Below, piece by piece: positions 52,765 to 61,280 of a DNA stretch of 64,000 nt (the first letter of the stretch is position 1; the number at the start of each line of letters is the position of its first letter). Source of the DNA: Roseivirga pacifica (GTDB lineage Bacteria; Bacteroidota; Bacteroidia; Cytophagales; Cyclobacteriaceae); NCBI RefSeq assembly GCF_900111145.1, contig NZ_FOIR01000002.1, positions 1-64,000 on the forward strand, given 5' to 3'. Below the pieces are notes generated by a model. It searched no databases. It had not been told where the DNA came from and saw only the letters and a program-made list of their open reading frames with translations. The position numbers and the translations under genes were made by a program.

Positions 52765-53532
52765 TTAAGATTCATACATATCGGAAATATTCATCTCGCA
52801 GATCTTGATCATCGCCTGAGCAATCTTATCTGTTGAGTCTTTCAGGAATGTTTCACCTTTTTCGGCAGTACTTAAAGCAGGGTTGCCAATGCCAGTGTCT
52901 TCCGTAACTTTCGACCATTTGCGTTCTACCCAAAGCCAAGGTTCCTGTACTTCGGCTATGCGATGCTTTTTCTCTTTACCTTCGCCCCAATGTGTCTTTT
53001 CAAGCACCAAGTCTGGTTGGAGTTTTAGCATCACGCTGGTTTCCATTTCATCGGCATGGTCACCCATATGCTCAAAATACTTGGTCTTGTCGAGTGTCTG
53101 AAACCAGTTGACGGTGCAGAGAAACATTTCGGGGAATTTCAGACCCAGTTCACGAAGCAGGGTTTTAAAATCGTTACCGCCATGCGTATTGAGTACCATT
53201 AGCTTTTTTATGCCTTGCCTGTTTAGTACCTCAATAATGTCGGCCAGTATGGCAAGTTGGGTAGAAGGATTCAGGTTAATGTCTAAATAGATGTCGCTTT
53301 GCCCTGTATTTACGCCAAAAGGCACAGTGGGTAGCACCATGATGTTTGCGTTTTGTTCGTAGGCTTTCCGTGCCGACTCTGCAGCTACATAATCCGCTTC
53401 ATAAACATCGGTGCCATAGGGTAGGTGGTAGTTGTGTGCTTCTGTGGCACCCCAAGGTAAAATGGCCAACTCAATGTTAGCGTCTTTTAGATGTTTCCAA
53501 TTGGTTTCAGCAAGTAGGTACGGTCTAATCAT
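52765..53532 (-). CDS. Creatininase family amidohydrolase
   Basis: This 255-residue enzyme has ILPWGATEAHNYHLPYGTDVYEAD near the N-terminus, supplying the Glu, His and Asp metal ligands of the creatininase fold. It also has VLNTHGGNDF and GDHADEMETSVML with the remaining His and Glu. Members hydrolyse cyclic amides such as creatinine or formamide intermediates. The order with PPOX-like and outer membrane genes suggests a small catabolic operon of unknown substrate. Confidence 0.9.
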   Translation of the reverse strand: MIRPYLLAETNWKHLKDANIELAILPWGATEAHNYHLPYGTDVYEADYVAAESARKAYEQNANIMVLPTVPFGVNTGQSDIYLDINLNPSTQLAILADIIEVLNRQGIKKLMVLNTHGGNDFKTLLRELGLKFPEMFLCTVNWFQTLDKTKYFEHMGDHADEMETSVMLKLQPDLVLEKTHWGEGKEKKHRIAEVQEPWLWVERKWSKVTEDTGIGNPALSTAEKGETFLKDSTDKIAQAMIKICEMNISDMYES

Positions 53533-53564
53533 AGGGTGAATTTATTGATAAAAACCGATTGACC

Positions 53565-53918
53565 TTAAAACTCTGCTTGAAGCTTTTCTCTGTGTTGTCG
53601 TCCCCAGCGCTGTAAAGATATGAGTACTTCTTGCAGGCTGTCGCAGTAAGGAGTGGGTTCGTATTCAATAACCACGGGTGTGTCGGTATAGACTTTTCGT
53701 ACCACAAAGCCGTTTTCTTCTAGGTCTTTCAGCTCATTAGATAGCACCTTGGCCGAAATACCACTAACCGTGCGTTGCAGCTGATTGAAACGCATAGGGC
53801 CTTCTTTTAGCGCGATTATTATCCTCAGTTTCCATTTGCCACCAATTACATAAAGGGCATCTTCCATGTCGCTGAGTTTGGCTTGGCATGCCGCTGCATT
53901 GTGTTCTACATTCTCCAT
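53565..53918 (-). CDS. HxlR family winged-helix regulator
   Basis: This 117-residue DNA-binding protein has the HxlR core: DALYVIGGKWKLRIIIALKEGPMRFNQLQRTV, ISAKVLSNELKDLEENGFVVRKVY and PVVIEYEPTPYCDSL. Cys near residue 11 (AACQAK) is where redox- or aldehyde-sensing HxlR proteins often carry a reactive cysteine. It is divergent from a DoxX gene over 96 bp, which contain two direct repeats likely to be its operator. Confidence 0.92.
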   Translation of the reverse strand: MENVEHNAAACQAKLSDMEDALYVIGGKWKLRIIIALKEGPMRFNQLQRTVSGISAKVLSNELKDLEENGFVVRKVYTDTPVVIEYEPTPYCDSLQEVLISLQRWGRQHREKLQAEF

Positions 53919-53937
53919 ACTTACCTAAATGTAACTA

Positions 53938-53970
53938 CTAACCTTTGGTATAGTGCTAACTTTTGGATAG
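53938..53970. promoter_or_regulatory. Direct repeats between hxlR-like and doxX-like genes, candidate operator
   Basis: CTAACCTTTGGTATAG (53938-53953) and CTAACTTTTGGATAG (53956-53970) are tandem copies 18 bp apart. They sit between the divergent starts and next to both predicted -7 elements, as expected for an autoregulated HxlR site. Confidence 0.5.
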
Positions 53971-53988
53971 CAAATATAGATAGGTTTG
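53971..53988. promoter_or_regulatory. Back-to-back -7 elements for divergent genes
   Basis: TAGGTTTG at 53981-53988 faces the DoxX gene, and TATATTTG (minus strand, 53971-53978) faces the HxlR gene. The nearest TTTG boxes are at 15 and 23 bp, which is off the ideal 19-21 bp. Confidence 0.4.
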
Positions 53989-54014
53989 TAGAATAATTCA
54001 GCAAATCAGAAATC

Positions 54015-54389
54015 ATGAAAAAAGTAAATATTATTTATTGGGTAGCAACAGGCTTAATCTCACTTATGATGGCCTTTTCGGCCTTTAGCTATTTCACAAA
54101 TCCAGATGTAGCAGCTGGTTTTGTACACTTGGGCTTTCCCGATTATTTCAGAATAGAGTTGGGTATTGCAAAAGTAATTGGAGTAATAGTGCTTTTGGCA
54201 CCGGTTTGGCCTAAACTAAAGGAGTGGGCTTATGCAGGGTTTACCATTAATTTTATTTCAGCCTTTATTGCCCACCAAGCGGTAGGCGATAGCCTTTCTG
54301 ATAGCGTAGGGCCAATTATTGCCTTAGTACTTTTGGCTATTTCTTACTGGGCTTTCGGAAAAAAGCAGGCTTCAAAGGCCGCAAATTAA
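54015..54389 (+). CDS. DoxX family membrane protein
   Basis: This 124-residue protein has four transmembrane helices with AFSYFTNPDVAAGFVHLGFPDYFRIELGIAKVIGVIVLL, the DoxX-like signature. Members are linked to quinone or redox stress. It is divergent from the HxlR regulator and probably controlled by it. Its stop codon abuts the stop of the convergent alkB-like gene with no spacer. Confidence 0.88.
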   Translation: MKKVNIIYWVATGLISLMMAFSAFSYFTNPDVAAGFVHLGFPDYFRIELGIAKVIGVIVLLAPVWPKLKEWAYAGFTINFISAFIAHQAVGDSLSDSVGPIIALVLLAISYWAFGKKQASKAAN

Positions 54390-54995
54390 TCAAATATGTA
54401 GCTGATCAACTTGGTATCCCTTTGTTCTAAAAGTAATGTTGATCCTAGGCTGGTGGCAAGAGCTGTCCATAGGAAGCGCATGTTCGTAATCCGTTTGGCA
54501 GCCTTTGCCCATTACAAATAGACTGCCATGCGCAAGTCGCTCTTCATAAACTTCTTCGGTTTCATTATCCCTTAGTTGAAAAATTCTTTCGGCACCCAGA
54601 CTAATAGAGGCGATAACTGCGGTATTACCGAAAGCTGGATGGTCAGCGTGAAAGCCTATTCCTGTATTTCCATTGGGGTAATAAATGCACACGCCTGTGT
54701 GAAATGGCCATTTCAGTAGTTCTTCAATCTTATTTCTCAATGCTTCAAGTGCTTCAAACCACGGGGCGGTTTTACCCCAAACTTCATTTGGTAAGCTGTT
54801 TTCCTCAAAAAGCCATTTATCCATAAACATCACCTTGTCAGTTTCAGGTAATTTGGCATGGTTAGGTTGGGTGTTTAAAAAAGCTTCGTTGAATAAATAG
54901 TCATTAACAATGGTGTGGTAAATGCTATTGGCTTGATTTTCTGTAAGAAAGCTTGGGTAATAATTCGCTTCGCATTTTAGGGCAGAAGTGTCCAT
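54390..54995 (-). CDS. alkB: AlkB-like 2OG-Fe(II) dioxygenase
   Basis: This 201-residue enzyme has the AlkB fold, with the iron ligands HxD (His116, Asp118 in GFHADHPAF) and His172 in YEHALP, and the RxxxxxR pair Arg184/Arg190 (RINITFR) for 2-oxoglutarate and catalysis. The substrate-recognition region has NEVWGKTAPW and YYPNGNTGIGFHAD. It would remove alkyl damage from nucleic acid bases by oxidation. It is divergent from tex and alone on its strand. Confidence 0.88.
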   Translation of the reverse strand: MDTSALKCEANYYPSFLTENQANSIYHTIVNDYLFNEAFLNTQPNHAKLPETDKVMFMDKWLFEENSLPNEVWGKTAPWFEALEALRNKIEELLKWPFHTGVCIYYPNGNTGIGFHADHPAFGNTAVIASISLGAERIFQLRDNETEEVYEERLAHGSLFVMGKGCQTDYEHALPMDSSCHQPRINITFRTKGYQVDQLHI

Positions 54996-55060
54996 GAATT
55001 TTGTGTCTGTTATTGCATTTCTAAACTATTATAATCTCTCCAAACTCTCTAATAAATTCA

Positions 55061-55090
55061 TTTCAATTGCTCCATCTTTCCTTAGCTTTG
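55061..55090 (+). promoter_or_regulatory. Candidate promoter of tex
   Basis: TAGCTTTG at 55083-55090 fits TAnnTTTG, and TTTC at 55061-55064 is one base from the -33 TTTG, 18 bp upstream. It predicts a short leader before 55116. Confidence 0.4.
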
Positions 55091-55115
55091 TCGTCCTTAA
55101 TTTGAAATTGCACAT

Positions 55116-57344
55116 ATGACGAATTACTCACATAAAATTGCTTCAGAGCTGAATATCAACCCTAAACAGGTTGAGGCCACTACCAATTTGTTGGATGAAG
55201 GAGGGACAGTACCATTTATAGCCCGTTACCGTAAAGAGGTTACCGGTAGTTTAGATGAGGTTCAAATCGCAGACATTCGCGATAGGCTGCAGCAATTGAA
55301 AGAGCTTGACAAGCGAAGAGAAGCGATTCTTAAATCGATTGACGAGCAGGATAAACTAACTGATGAACTTAAAAAGCAGATAGAAGAGGCGGAAACGCTT
55401 TCAAAGCTAGAAGATATCTATTTGCCATATAAACCAAAGCGTAAAACCCGTGCCACCAAAGCCCGCGAAAAAGGCTTACAGCCATTGGCCGATCTGATCT
55501 TTGAACAAGGAAATGCTGATGTAATGACTGAAGCTGCCAAGTTTTTGAATGAAGAAGTTGAAAATGAGGAAGATGCCTTGCAAGGTGCCCGTGATATTAT
55601 TGCCGAAACGATTAACGAGGATGCCGAGGCGCGCGAACGCATGAGAAAGTACTTTTTGCAGCATGCCGTAATCAAATCGAAGGTATATACCGGCAAAGAG
55701 GAAGACGCACAGAAATACAAAGACTATTTTGAATGGGAGGAGTCGGTAAAGGATGTGCCTTCGCACCGATTGCTGGCCATGAGAAGAGGAGAGGCTGAGC
55801 TGTTTTTAATGCTCGATGTGGTGCCTGATGAAGATGGTGCTATCAACTTGTTAGAAAAGCAGTTTGTAAAAGGCAATTCTGAAACTTCTGCCCAAGTTAA
55901 ACTGGCTATTAAAGACGGGTATAAGCGTTTGCTTTGTCCTTCAATGGAAACTGAATTGCGCATGCTTTCTAAAAAGAAGGCAGACGAAGAGGCCATTGAT
56001 GTATTTGCTAAAAACTTGCATAAACTGCTAATGGCGGCTCCACTGGGAAGCAAGCGTGTATTAGCAATCGATCCAGGTTTTAGAACTGGCTGTAAAGTGG
56101 TTTGTCTTGATGCGCAAGGAAAACTGTTGCAGTATGAGGCCATTTTCCCGAACGAACCACAAAAACGCATAGCTGAATCCGCTGCTACCATTAAGCACAT
56201 GGTAGAAGTACACGATATTGAGGCGATTGCCATAGGTAATGGTACCGCCAGTAGAGAAACGGAAGACTTTGTAAATAAGATCGGTTTGCCAAAATCGGTT
56301 ACGGTGGTAATGGTGAATGAAAGTGGTGCATCGATTTATTCAGCATCCGAAATTGCGAGAAACGAATTCCCTAACCATGATGTGACTGTACGTGGTGCGG
56401 TTTCAATTGGTCGTAGGCTGATGGATCCGTTGGCAGAATTGGTGAAGTTGGATCCTAAATCAATTGGGGTAGGGCAATACCAACACGATGTAGATCAGCC
56501 GGCATTGAAAAAATCGCTTGATGATATTGTGATGAGTTGCGTGAACTCCGTTGGGGTAGAGGTGAATACAGCTTCGGAACAACTGCTTACTTATGTAGCA
56601 GGTTTGGGGCCTCAGTTAGCCAAAAACATTGTGACTTATCGCGATGAGAACGGGCCATTCAAAGACAGGTCGGCTATTAAAAATGTGCAGCGTTTAGGTG
56701 ATAAGGCATTTGAGCAAGCCGCAGGTTTCCTTAGAATTAAAGGTGCTGGAAATCCACTGGATGACAGCGCGGTTCACCCAGAAGCTTATACACTGGTGGA
56801 ACAAATGGCTAAAGACCTCAACTGCCAGATTGCAGACTTGATTAAAGATGAAAAGCTGCGTAAGCAAATTGACCTGAAGAAGTACGTGACTGAAACCATT
56901 GGTTTACCTACCCTTAAAGATATTCTGGAGGAATTGGCAAAGCCAGGCCGTGACCCACGCGAAAAGTTCGAAGTGTTTAGTTTTGCTGAAGGCGTTAACC
57001 ACATTGAAGATCTCAAAATCGGTATGAAGATTCCTGGAATCGTGACGAATGTGACCAACTTTGGCGCATTTGTAGATGTGGGGGTGCATCAGGATGGTTT
57101 GGTGCACGTAAGTCAGTTGGCCGATCAATTTGTGAGTAATCCGGCCGAAATTGTATCGGTACAGCAAAAGGTAATGGTTACCGTAACCGAGGTAGACGTT
57201 GCCAGAAAACGTATTTCACTAAGCATGAAGGGTGAGACCAAACCTCAGCAAAAACGCAGTCAGAAGCCCAAAAGAAAGCAGCAGGATAATGGTGGAGATA
57301 TGGCTGCTAAGCTTGCTGCGCTAAAGGGTAAGTTTGGACAGTAA
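55116..57344 (+). CDS. tex: Tex family RNA-binding transcription accessory protein
   Basis: This 742-residue protein follows the Tex order: N-terminal helical domain (about 1-190; VPFIARYRKEVTGSLDE), a YqgF-like RNase H fold (320-450; LAIDPGFRTGCKVVCLD), helix-hairpin-helix repeats (about 490-560; LGPQLAKNIVTYRDENG) and a C-terminal S1 domain (about 640-710; GIVTNVTNFGAFVDVGVHQDGLVHVSQ). Length is normal for the family. It acts in RNA metabolism and transcription in other bacteria. It is monocistronic; an inverted repeat follows at 57354. Confidence 0.95.
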   Translation: MTNYSHKIASELNINPKQVEATTNLLDEGGTVPFIARYRKEVTGSLDEVQIADIRDRLQQLKELDKRREAILKSIDEQDKLTDELKKQIEEAETLSKLEDIYLPYKPKRKTRATKAREKGLQPLADLIFEQGNADVMTEAAKFLNEEVENEEDALQGARDIIAETINEDAEARERMRKYFLQHAVIKSKVYTGKEEDAQKYKDYFEWEESVKDVPSHRLLAMRRGEAELFLMLDVVPDEDGAINLLEKQFVKGNSETSAQVKLAIKDGYKRLLCPSMETELRMLSKKKADEEAIDVFAKNLHKLLMAAPLGSKRVLAIDPGFRTGCKVVCLDAQGKLLQYEAIFPNEPQKRIAESAATIKHMVEVHDIEAIAIGNGTASRETEDFVNKIGLPKSVTVVMVNESGASIYSASEIARNEFPNHDVTVRGAVSIGRRLMDPLAELVKLDPKSIGVGQYQHDVDQPALKKSLDDIVMSCVNSVGVEVNTASEQLLTYVAGLGPQLAKNIVTYRDENGPFKDRSAIKNVQRLGDKAFEQAAGFLRIKGAGNPLDDSAVHPEAYTLVEQMAKDLNCQIADLIKDEKLRKQIDLKKYVTETIGLPTLKDILEELAKPGRDPREKFEVFSFAEGVNHIEDLKIGMKIPGIVTNVTNFGAFVDVGVHQDGLVHVSQLADQFVSNPAEIVSVQQKVMVTVTEVDVARKRISLSMKGETKPQQKRSQKPKRKQQDNGGDMAAKLAALKGKFGQ

Positions 57345-57353
57345 TAGTATTAT

Positions 57354-57449
57354 AAGAGGCTGTCTCAAGAGCTAAACTTCATTCCCAGTCGAGCCTGCCT
57401 GCCTGCAGGTCGAGCATGATGGTAATAGTTGGTTTTTGAGATAGCCTCA
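57354..57449. repeat. Inverted repeat (MITE-like), copy 2
   Basis: The ends AAGAGGCTGTCTCAAGAGC and GGTTTTTGAGATAGCCTCA are imperfect inverted repeats of each other. They match the ends of the 1327-1479 element, as do the internal CATTCCCAG and CCTGCCTGCCTGCAGG. It is shorter than copy 1 (96 against 153 bp) and could end tex transcription. Confidence 0.7.
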
Positions 57450-57542
57450 TTTTTTTGCTTCAATATTTGGGTCATTGAGAAGGTATGCATGCGAGAATAA
57501 ATGCAGAATATGCTTATTTTAGAAAGCATATGCCTTTACCAA

Positions 57543-58376
57543 ATGACGACCGAGCATAACTGTAAAACCTGTAATGAACCTTTGCGGGGAGCTTATTGCC
57601 ATGTTTGTGGAGAAAAGCGTCTCATGCCTTCGGACCGTTCTTTTAAGGTTTGGTTGCAAGAAACACTTAGCAATTTTGTGCAGTTCGATGGTAAGGTAAT
57701 CAAGACTTTGGTGGCTTTAATCACTCGACCTGTTAGGTTAGCAAGCGATTATTTTGAAGGTAGGCGCAGGCCATATCTTCGCATGATTAATTTGTTCTTT
57801 ATAGCCAACCTTCTGTACTTTCTTACCTCGGGGCTCCAAACATTTAAAACTTCTCTGTATGTGCAGATGAATGATCAGCCATATAGTGCTTATGTGCTTA
57901 GAGTTGTAGAGAATTACTTAGAAAGGGAAGAGTTAGATATCAACGAGTTTAAGCAAGTATATGATGCAAAAACACTAGAGGTAAGCAAGCTAATGCTGGT
58001 GTTGTTGGTGGTTTTGCTCGGTTTTGTAGTATATCTGCTATTTGCGAAACAGCTGTATCTGTCCGATGCATTGAACCTCGCGTTGCAATTCTGGTCAGCT
58101 TATATTTTAATGTTTATTCTCCCTTTTTCACTCATAATCGTGGTAGGAAGGGCAACTGGTTCTCTTCAGTGGCTTTCAAGTAATTTGTTTTCAGAGCTCA
58201 CCCTGTCTATTGCAACGTTTGCTTTTTCGGGAGTTTACCTTTGGTTGATACTCAGGCGCTTTAGTAAAAGCATTTGGCTACATTTTGGAAAAATTGTAGC
58301 CATTTTGGCTTCCTTTTTCTTTGTGTTTGTAATTTACCGTGCTGTTCTTTTTCTGATCACATGGCTACTAGTTTGA
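57543..58376 (+). CDS. DUF3667 zinc-ribbon membrane protein
   Basis: I prefer the start at 57543 (MTTEHNCKTCNEPLRGAYCHVCGEKR), which places the cysteines at 7, 10, 19 and 22; open frame also extends to 57501. The 277-residue protein has this short zinc ribbon, then RSFKVWLQETLSNFVQFDGKVIKTL and LITRPVRLASDYFEGRRRPYLRMINLFFIANLLYF, typical of DUF3667, and four to five transmembrane helices. Function unknown. It stops 2 bp before the stop of the convergent small gene. Confidence 0.85.
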   Translation: MTTEHNCKTCNEPLRGAYCHVCGEKRLMPSDRSFKVWLQETLSNFVQFDGKVIKTLVALITRPVRLASDYFEGRRRPYLRMINLFFIANLLYFLTSGLQTFKTSLYVQMNDQPYSAYVLRVVENYLEREELDINEFKQVYDAKTLEVSKLMLVLLVVLLGFVVYLLFAKQLYLSDALNLALQFWSAYILMFILPFSLIIVVGRATGSLQWLSSNLFSELTLSIATFAFSGVYLWLILRRFSKSIWLHFGKIVAILASFFFVFVIYRAVLFLITWLLV

Positions 58377-58378
58377 GG

Positions 58379-58570
58379 TTACCCCGCATAGCCATCGCCA
58401 TCAATGTCTTTTCCAGTGTGTTCTTCTAATACTTTTAACGTTTTAGTAAGCAACTCTCGCGTTTTGTACAGCTCATGCTCCAAAAAGCGCACTCTGTCTT
58501 CTAGCGATGCTGCTCTGCTTTTTTGATCCTGAATTTGGCTTTGTTGAATAAGGTCCCAGAATAATCCCAT
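58379..58570 (-). CDS. Small coiled-coil protein with acidic C-terminus
   Basis: The start is placed at ATG 58570 (MGLFWDLIQQSQI); a TTG three codons earlier is possible. The 63-residue protein has an amphipathic N-terminus, a central coiled coil (SLEDRVRFLEHELYKTRELLTKTLKVLEEH) and the ending KDIDGDGYAG, whose DxDGDG resembles a calcium-binding loop. The family is not recognised. It is convergent with the DUF3667 gene. Confidence 0.65.
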   Translation of the reverse strand: MGLFWDLIQQSQIQDQKSRAASLEDRVRFLEHELYKTRELLTKTLKVLEEHTGKDIDGDGYAG

Positions 58571-58792
58571 GTTTTTCAATATTTAAGTGTGAAGGAATAA
58601 TTTAAACTGTGCAGTCCTAAAGCCATGCATGTTTATGATGAATGCAATGCTGCACCTTTAACAGGTTGAGTATTCAAATGAATATGCGACCAGTTAAATC
58701 CAGATTGTTGGTCTAATGGTAATTCACTTCTGTTTCACATGTATTCCAATAACTTAGTTGTACCGATTTTAAAACTTTCAAGAAACGCAACT

Positions 58793-59821
58793 ATGGAAAA
58801 CAGAAGAAAATTCTTGATCAAATCTGCGCTCGGTGCTGCTGGTTTGATCGCTACTCCGGCTTGGGTACAAGGTGCTCCGGCCATTATCAAATCCTTCAAT
58901 AAGCCTAACTCAGTGATTAATGGGGTTAAAGTAGGGTGTATTACCTACTCTTTCCGCTCCATGCCAGATCAGAGTGCCGAGGCTACACTAAAGTATGTAA
59001 CTGAGGCTGGTTTGTCTGCTATTGAACTGATGGGAGAGCCGGCAGAATCTTTTGCTGGCATGCCTAAAAATCCGGCTAACATGCGAGAGATGTATGGCTT
59101 GTTTATGAAGCAGCGTGATGGTAAAGAGCTGACGACTGATGAAAAGAAGAAGTTGGCCGACCTGCGTGCTCAAAACGATGCTTATGCCAAAGAAGTGGGG
59201 AAATGGCGGACTAGAGCTGGTTTGGAACCATTCGAGAAGCTAAGAAAAATGTACAATGATGCAGGGGTTGAAATCTATGCTTTTAAGCCTAGCGCCTTTG
59301 GTATAAATGCCACAGATGCCGAAATAGCTTATGGTATGAAGGCTGCCAAGGCTTTGGGGGCTTCTCATGTTACACTAGAGCATCCATCGAATGATGCACA
59401 TACGCTGCGTTTGGGTAAACTAGGTCAGAAGTACGGTATGTCAGTTGGTTACCATGGCCACGAACAGGAGACTTTTACGTTTTGGGATACCGCGCTAAAG
59501 CAAAGCAAAATGAATGGCCTTAACCTAGATGCCGGGCACTATATAGCTGCTGGCAATACCGATTTAATGGCCCTGATTGAAAAACATCACGGTAGAATTT
59601 TAAGTATGCACACCAAGGATAGAACAACGCCAGCCAATGGAAAGGGTAATTTGGCTTGGGGAGAGGGAGATACGCCTATTCCTGAGTTGCTTAACACAAT
59701 GAAAAATAAGAAATACAAATTCCCGGCAACCATTGAATTGGAGTACCAAATACCTGAAGGTTCAAACGCTGTTAAAGAAGTTCAGCGTTGCGTAGAGTTT
59801 TGTCGGAACGCGATAAAATAG
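58793..59821 (+). CDS. Tat-exported sugar phosphate isomerase/epimerase-like TIM barrel
   Basis: The start is placed at 58793 (MENRRKFLIKSALGAAGL), giving a twin-arginine signal with NRRKFL; the frame is open to 58739. The 342-residue protein has the xylose-isomerase-like barrel: LSAIELMGEP, GASHVTLEHPS, SVGYHGHEQETF, NLDAGHYIAAG, ILSMHTKDR and PATIELEYQI, with acids and histidines fit for metal binding. Such exported barrels are frequent in Bacteroidetes carbohydrate metabolism, but the substrate is unknown. It stands alone. Confidence 0.87.
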   Translation: MENRRKFLIKSALGAAGLIATPAWVQGAPAIIKSFNKPNSVINGVKVGCITYSFRSMPDQSAEATLKYVTEAGLSAIELMGEPAESFAGMPKNPANMREMYGLFMKQRDGKELTTDEKKKLADLRAQNDAYAKEVGKWRTRAGLEPFEKLRKMYNDAGVEIYAFKPSAFGINATDAEIAYGMKAAKALGASHVTLEHPSNDAHTLRLGKLGQKYGMSVGYHGHEQETFTFWDTALKQSKMNGLNLDAGHYIAAGNTDLMALIEKHHGRILSMHTKDRTTPANGKGNLAWGEGDTPIPELLNTMKNKKYKFPATIELEYQIPEGSNAVKEVQRCVEFCRNAIK

Positions 59822-59928
59822 GGTGTCTGAAATTGTTGTTGCTTAAGTGTGGTTTAGATTTAATTGTATTAATCTAATATAATAAATTTATTTTTTGCTA
59901 TGACGAATCGTTCTGCCTATTATGCAGC

Positions 59929-60615
59929 ATGATTCGTTCTTTGATGTTTTTACTCGCGCTTTTGTGTAGTGAAATGCTATATGCGCAATCTTACCGTATC
60001 CAAAAGCAAGAGATTGGTTTTGGTATACAAGCCAAGGCCATTCTCTCTAGAATGGAAATTGTTAGTGGCTTAGAAGATTTTAAGTCTGAAGGTTATAAGG
60101 CAGGAATGCATTTCGGGGCGTTTATCCGGCTTAGGTCAGCAAACTTTTTGTTTCAGCCTGAGGTATCATATGGTACCACCTGTAATACTATTTATGCTGA
60201 AGAGTTTAGTGGTAATGAAGGAGTATCAATCAAATTTAAGATGCGTTCTTTTCAGGTGCCTATGCTTGTAGGGTACGGAATTGATTTAGGTGAAGAGGAA
60301 AATAAGACCATAAAGGTTTTGGTCGGGCCAGTCTTTGATTTTATTACAAAACATGAACTGTCTTTGAACACCGAAAGAACAAATGCCTCGCCAGTGGCTT
60401 TAGCCACAGGGGCAGAAGAAGCCTTTAATGAATTTGGAATTGGATTAAGGTTTGGAGTGGCCCTCGATTTGGACAAGCTAATAATTAACGCCTATTATGA
60501 GCACAAGCTATCCAAAACTTTCGATACGGTACTTATTGATGATGCGGGAGCTTTTGAGAATAGGCACCATCAATGGGTACTTTCTGTAGGGTTATTATTA
60601 TGGAAGGCCAATTGA
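59929..60615 (+). CDS. Outer membrane beta-barrel protein (porin family), paralogue 1
   Basis: This 228-residue protein has a signal peptide to about LYAQ (residue 19) and a barrel of the OMP_b-brl_2 type: EIGFGIQAKAIL, GMHFGAFIRLRSANFLFQPEVSYG, FQVPMLVGYG, VLVGPVFDFI, GIGLRFGVALDLDKLIINAYYEHKLS and the C-terminal WVLSVGLLLW strand. It shares layout and key phrases with the gene at 61281-61952, so the two are paralogues separated by ppa. Function unknown. The stop lies inside a terminator stem. Confidence 0.82.
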   Translation: MIRSLMFLLALLCSEMLYAQSYRIQKQEIGFGIQAKAILSRMEIVSGLEDFKSEGYKAGMHFGAFIRLRSANFLFQPEVSYGTTCNTIYAEEFSGNEGVSIKFKMRSFQVPMLVGYGIDLGEEENKTIKVLVGPVFDFITKHELSLNTERTNASPVALATGAEEAFNEFGIGLRFGVALDLDKLIINAYYEHKLSKTFDTVLIDDAGAFENRHHQWVLSVGLLLWKAN

Positions 60616-60634
60616 ATCTAGGCCTTCCATTTTA
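60601..60634 (+). terminator. Terminator overlapping the stop of the first barrel gene
   Basis: TGGAAGGCC and GGCCTTCCA arms (9 bp, perfect) are followed by TTTTAAT. The left arm encodes the last residues of the protein. Confidence 0.7.
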
Positions 60635-60644
60635 ATCTTAAATA

Positions 60645-61184
60645 CTATAAGAACTTAGCTTTATAGTCTTCTTTCGCTTTAAGAATAATTTCTTTGGCTA
60701 CATCTGCATGCTGAAAATCTTCAACTTCTACAGTTTTGTTTTCAAGCTTTTTATAGTCTTCAAAGAAGTTTCTAAGTTCTTTAACAAAGTGTGGGCCTAG
60801 CTCACCAATATCGTTTAGGTGGTTAACAGACATGTCGTTATTGGCTACCGCAATAATTTTATCATCAAGTTCGCCACCGTCTAGCATACGCATTACACCA
60901 ATTACTTTTGCTTCAACTAAGCACATTGGCACAATTTCTATTTGAGATAAAACCAAGATGTCTAGCGGGTCATTGTCGTCACAGTAGGTTTGTGGAATAA
61001 AACCATAGTTGGCAGGGTAGTACATGCTTGAATAGATAACTCTATCCATTTTTAGTAAACCAGACTCTTTATCTAATTCGTATTTAGCTCTTGTATTCTT
61101 CGGGATTTCAATAATGCCGTTCACCACTTCCGGGGCATTATCGCCAATGGACACTTTGTGCCAAGGGTTGTTATTGTCAATCAT
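60645..61184 (-). CDS. ppa: Inorganic pyrophosphatase, family I
   Basis: This 179-residue cytosolic enzyme hydrolyses pyrophosphate to phosphate. The metal-binding signature is [11 protein letters not shown] with Asp70, Asp72 and Asp75. [17 protein letters not shown] precedes it and [15 protein letters not shown] follows, as in family I. Length is standard. It is divergent from the second barrel gene; TGGGTTAT and ATAACCCA (61227-61247) form a palindrome in the gap. Confidence 0.96.
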   Translation of the reverse strand: MIDNNNPWHKVSIGDNAPEVVNGIIEIPKNTRAKYELDKESGLLKMDRVIYSSMYYPANYGFIPQTYCDDNDPLDILVLSQIEIVPMCLVEAKVIGVMRMLDGGELDDKIIAVANNDMSVNHLNDIGELGPHFVKELRNFFEDYKKLENKTVEVEDFQHADVAKEIILKAKEDYKAKFL

Positions 61185-61280
61185 TTGAATTGGAAAAAGT
61201 AAAGATTATATAATAGTAATTCTATATGGGTTATTGTCGATAACCCAGTCAATGTATATATTCGGTGCAAAGATATAAAA

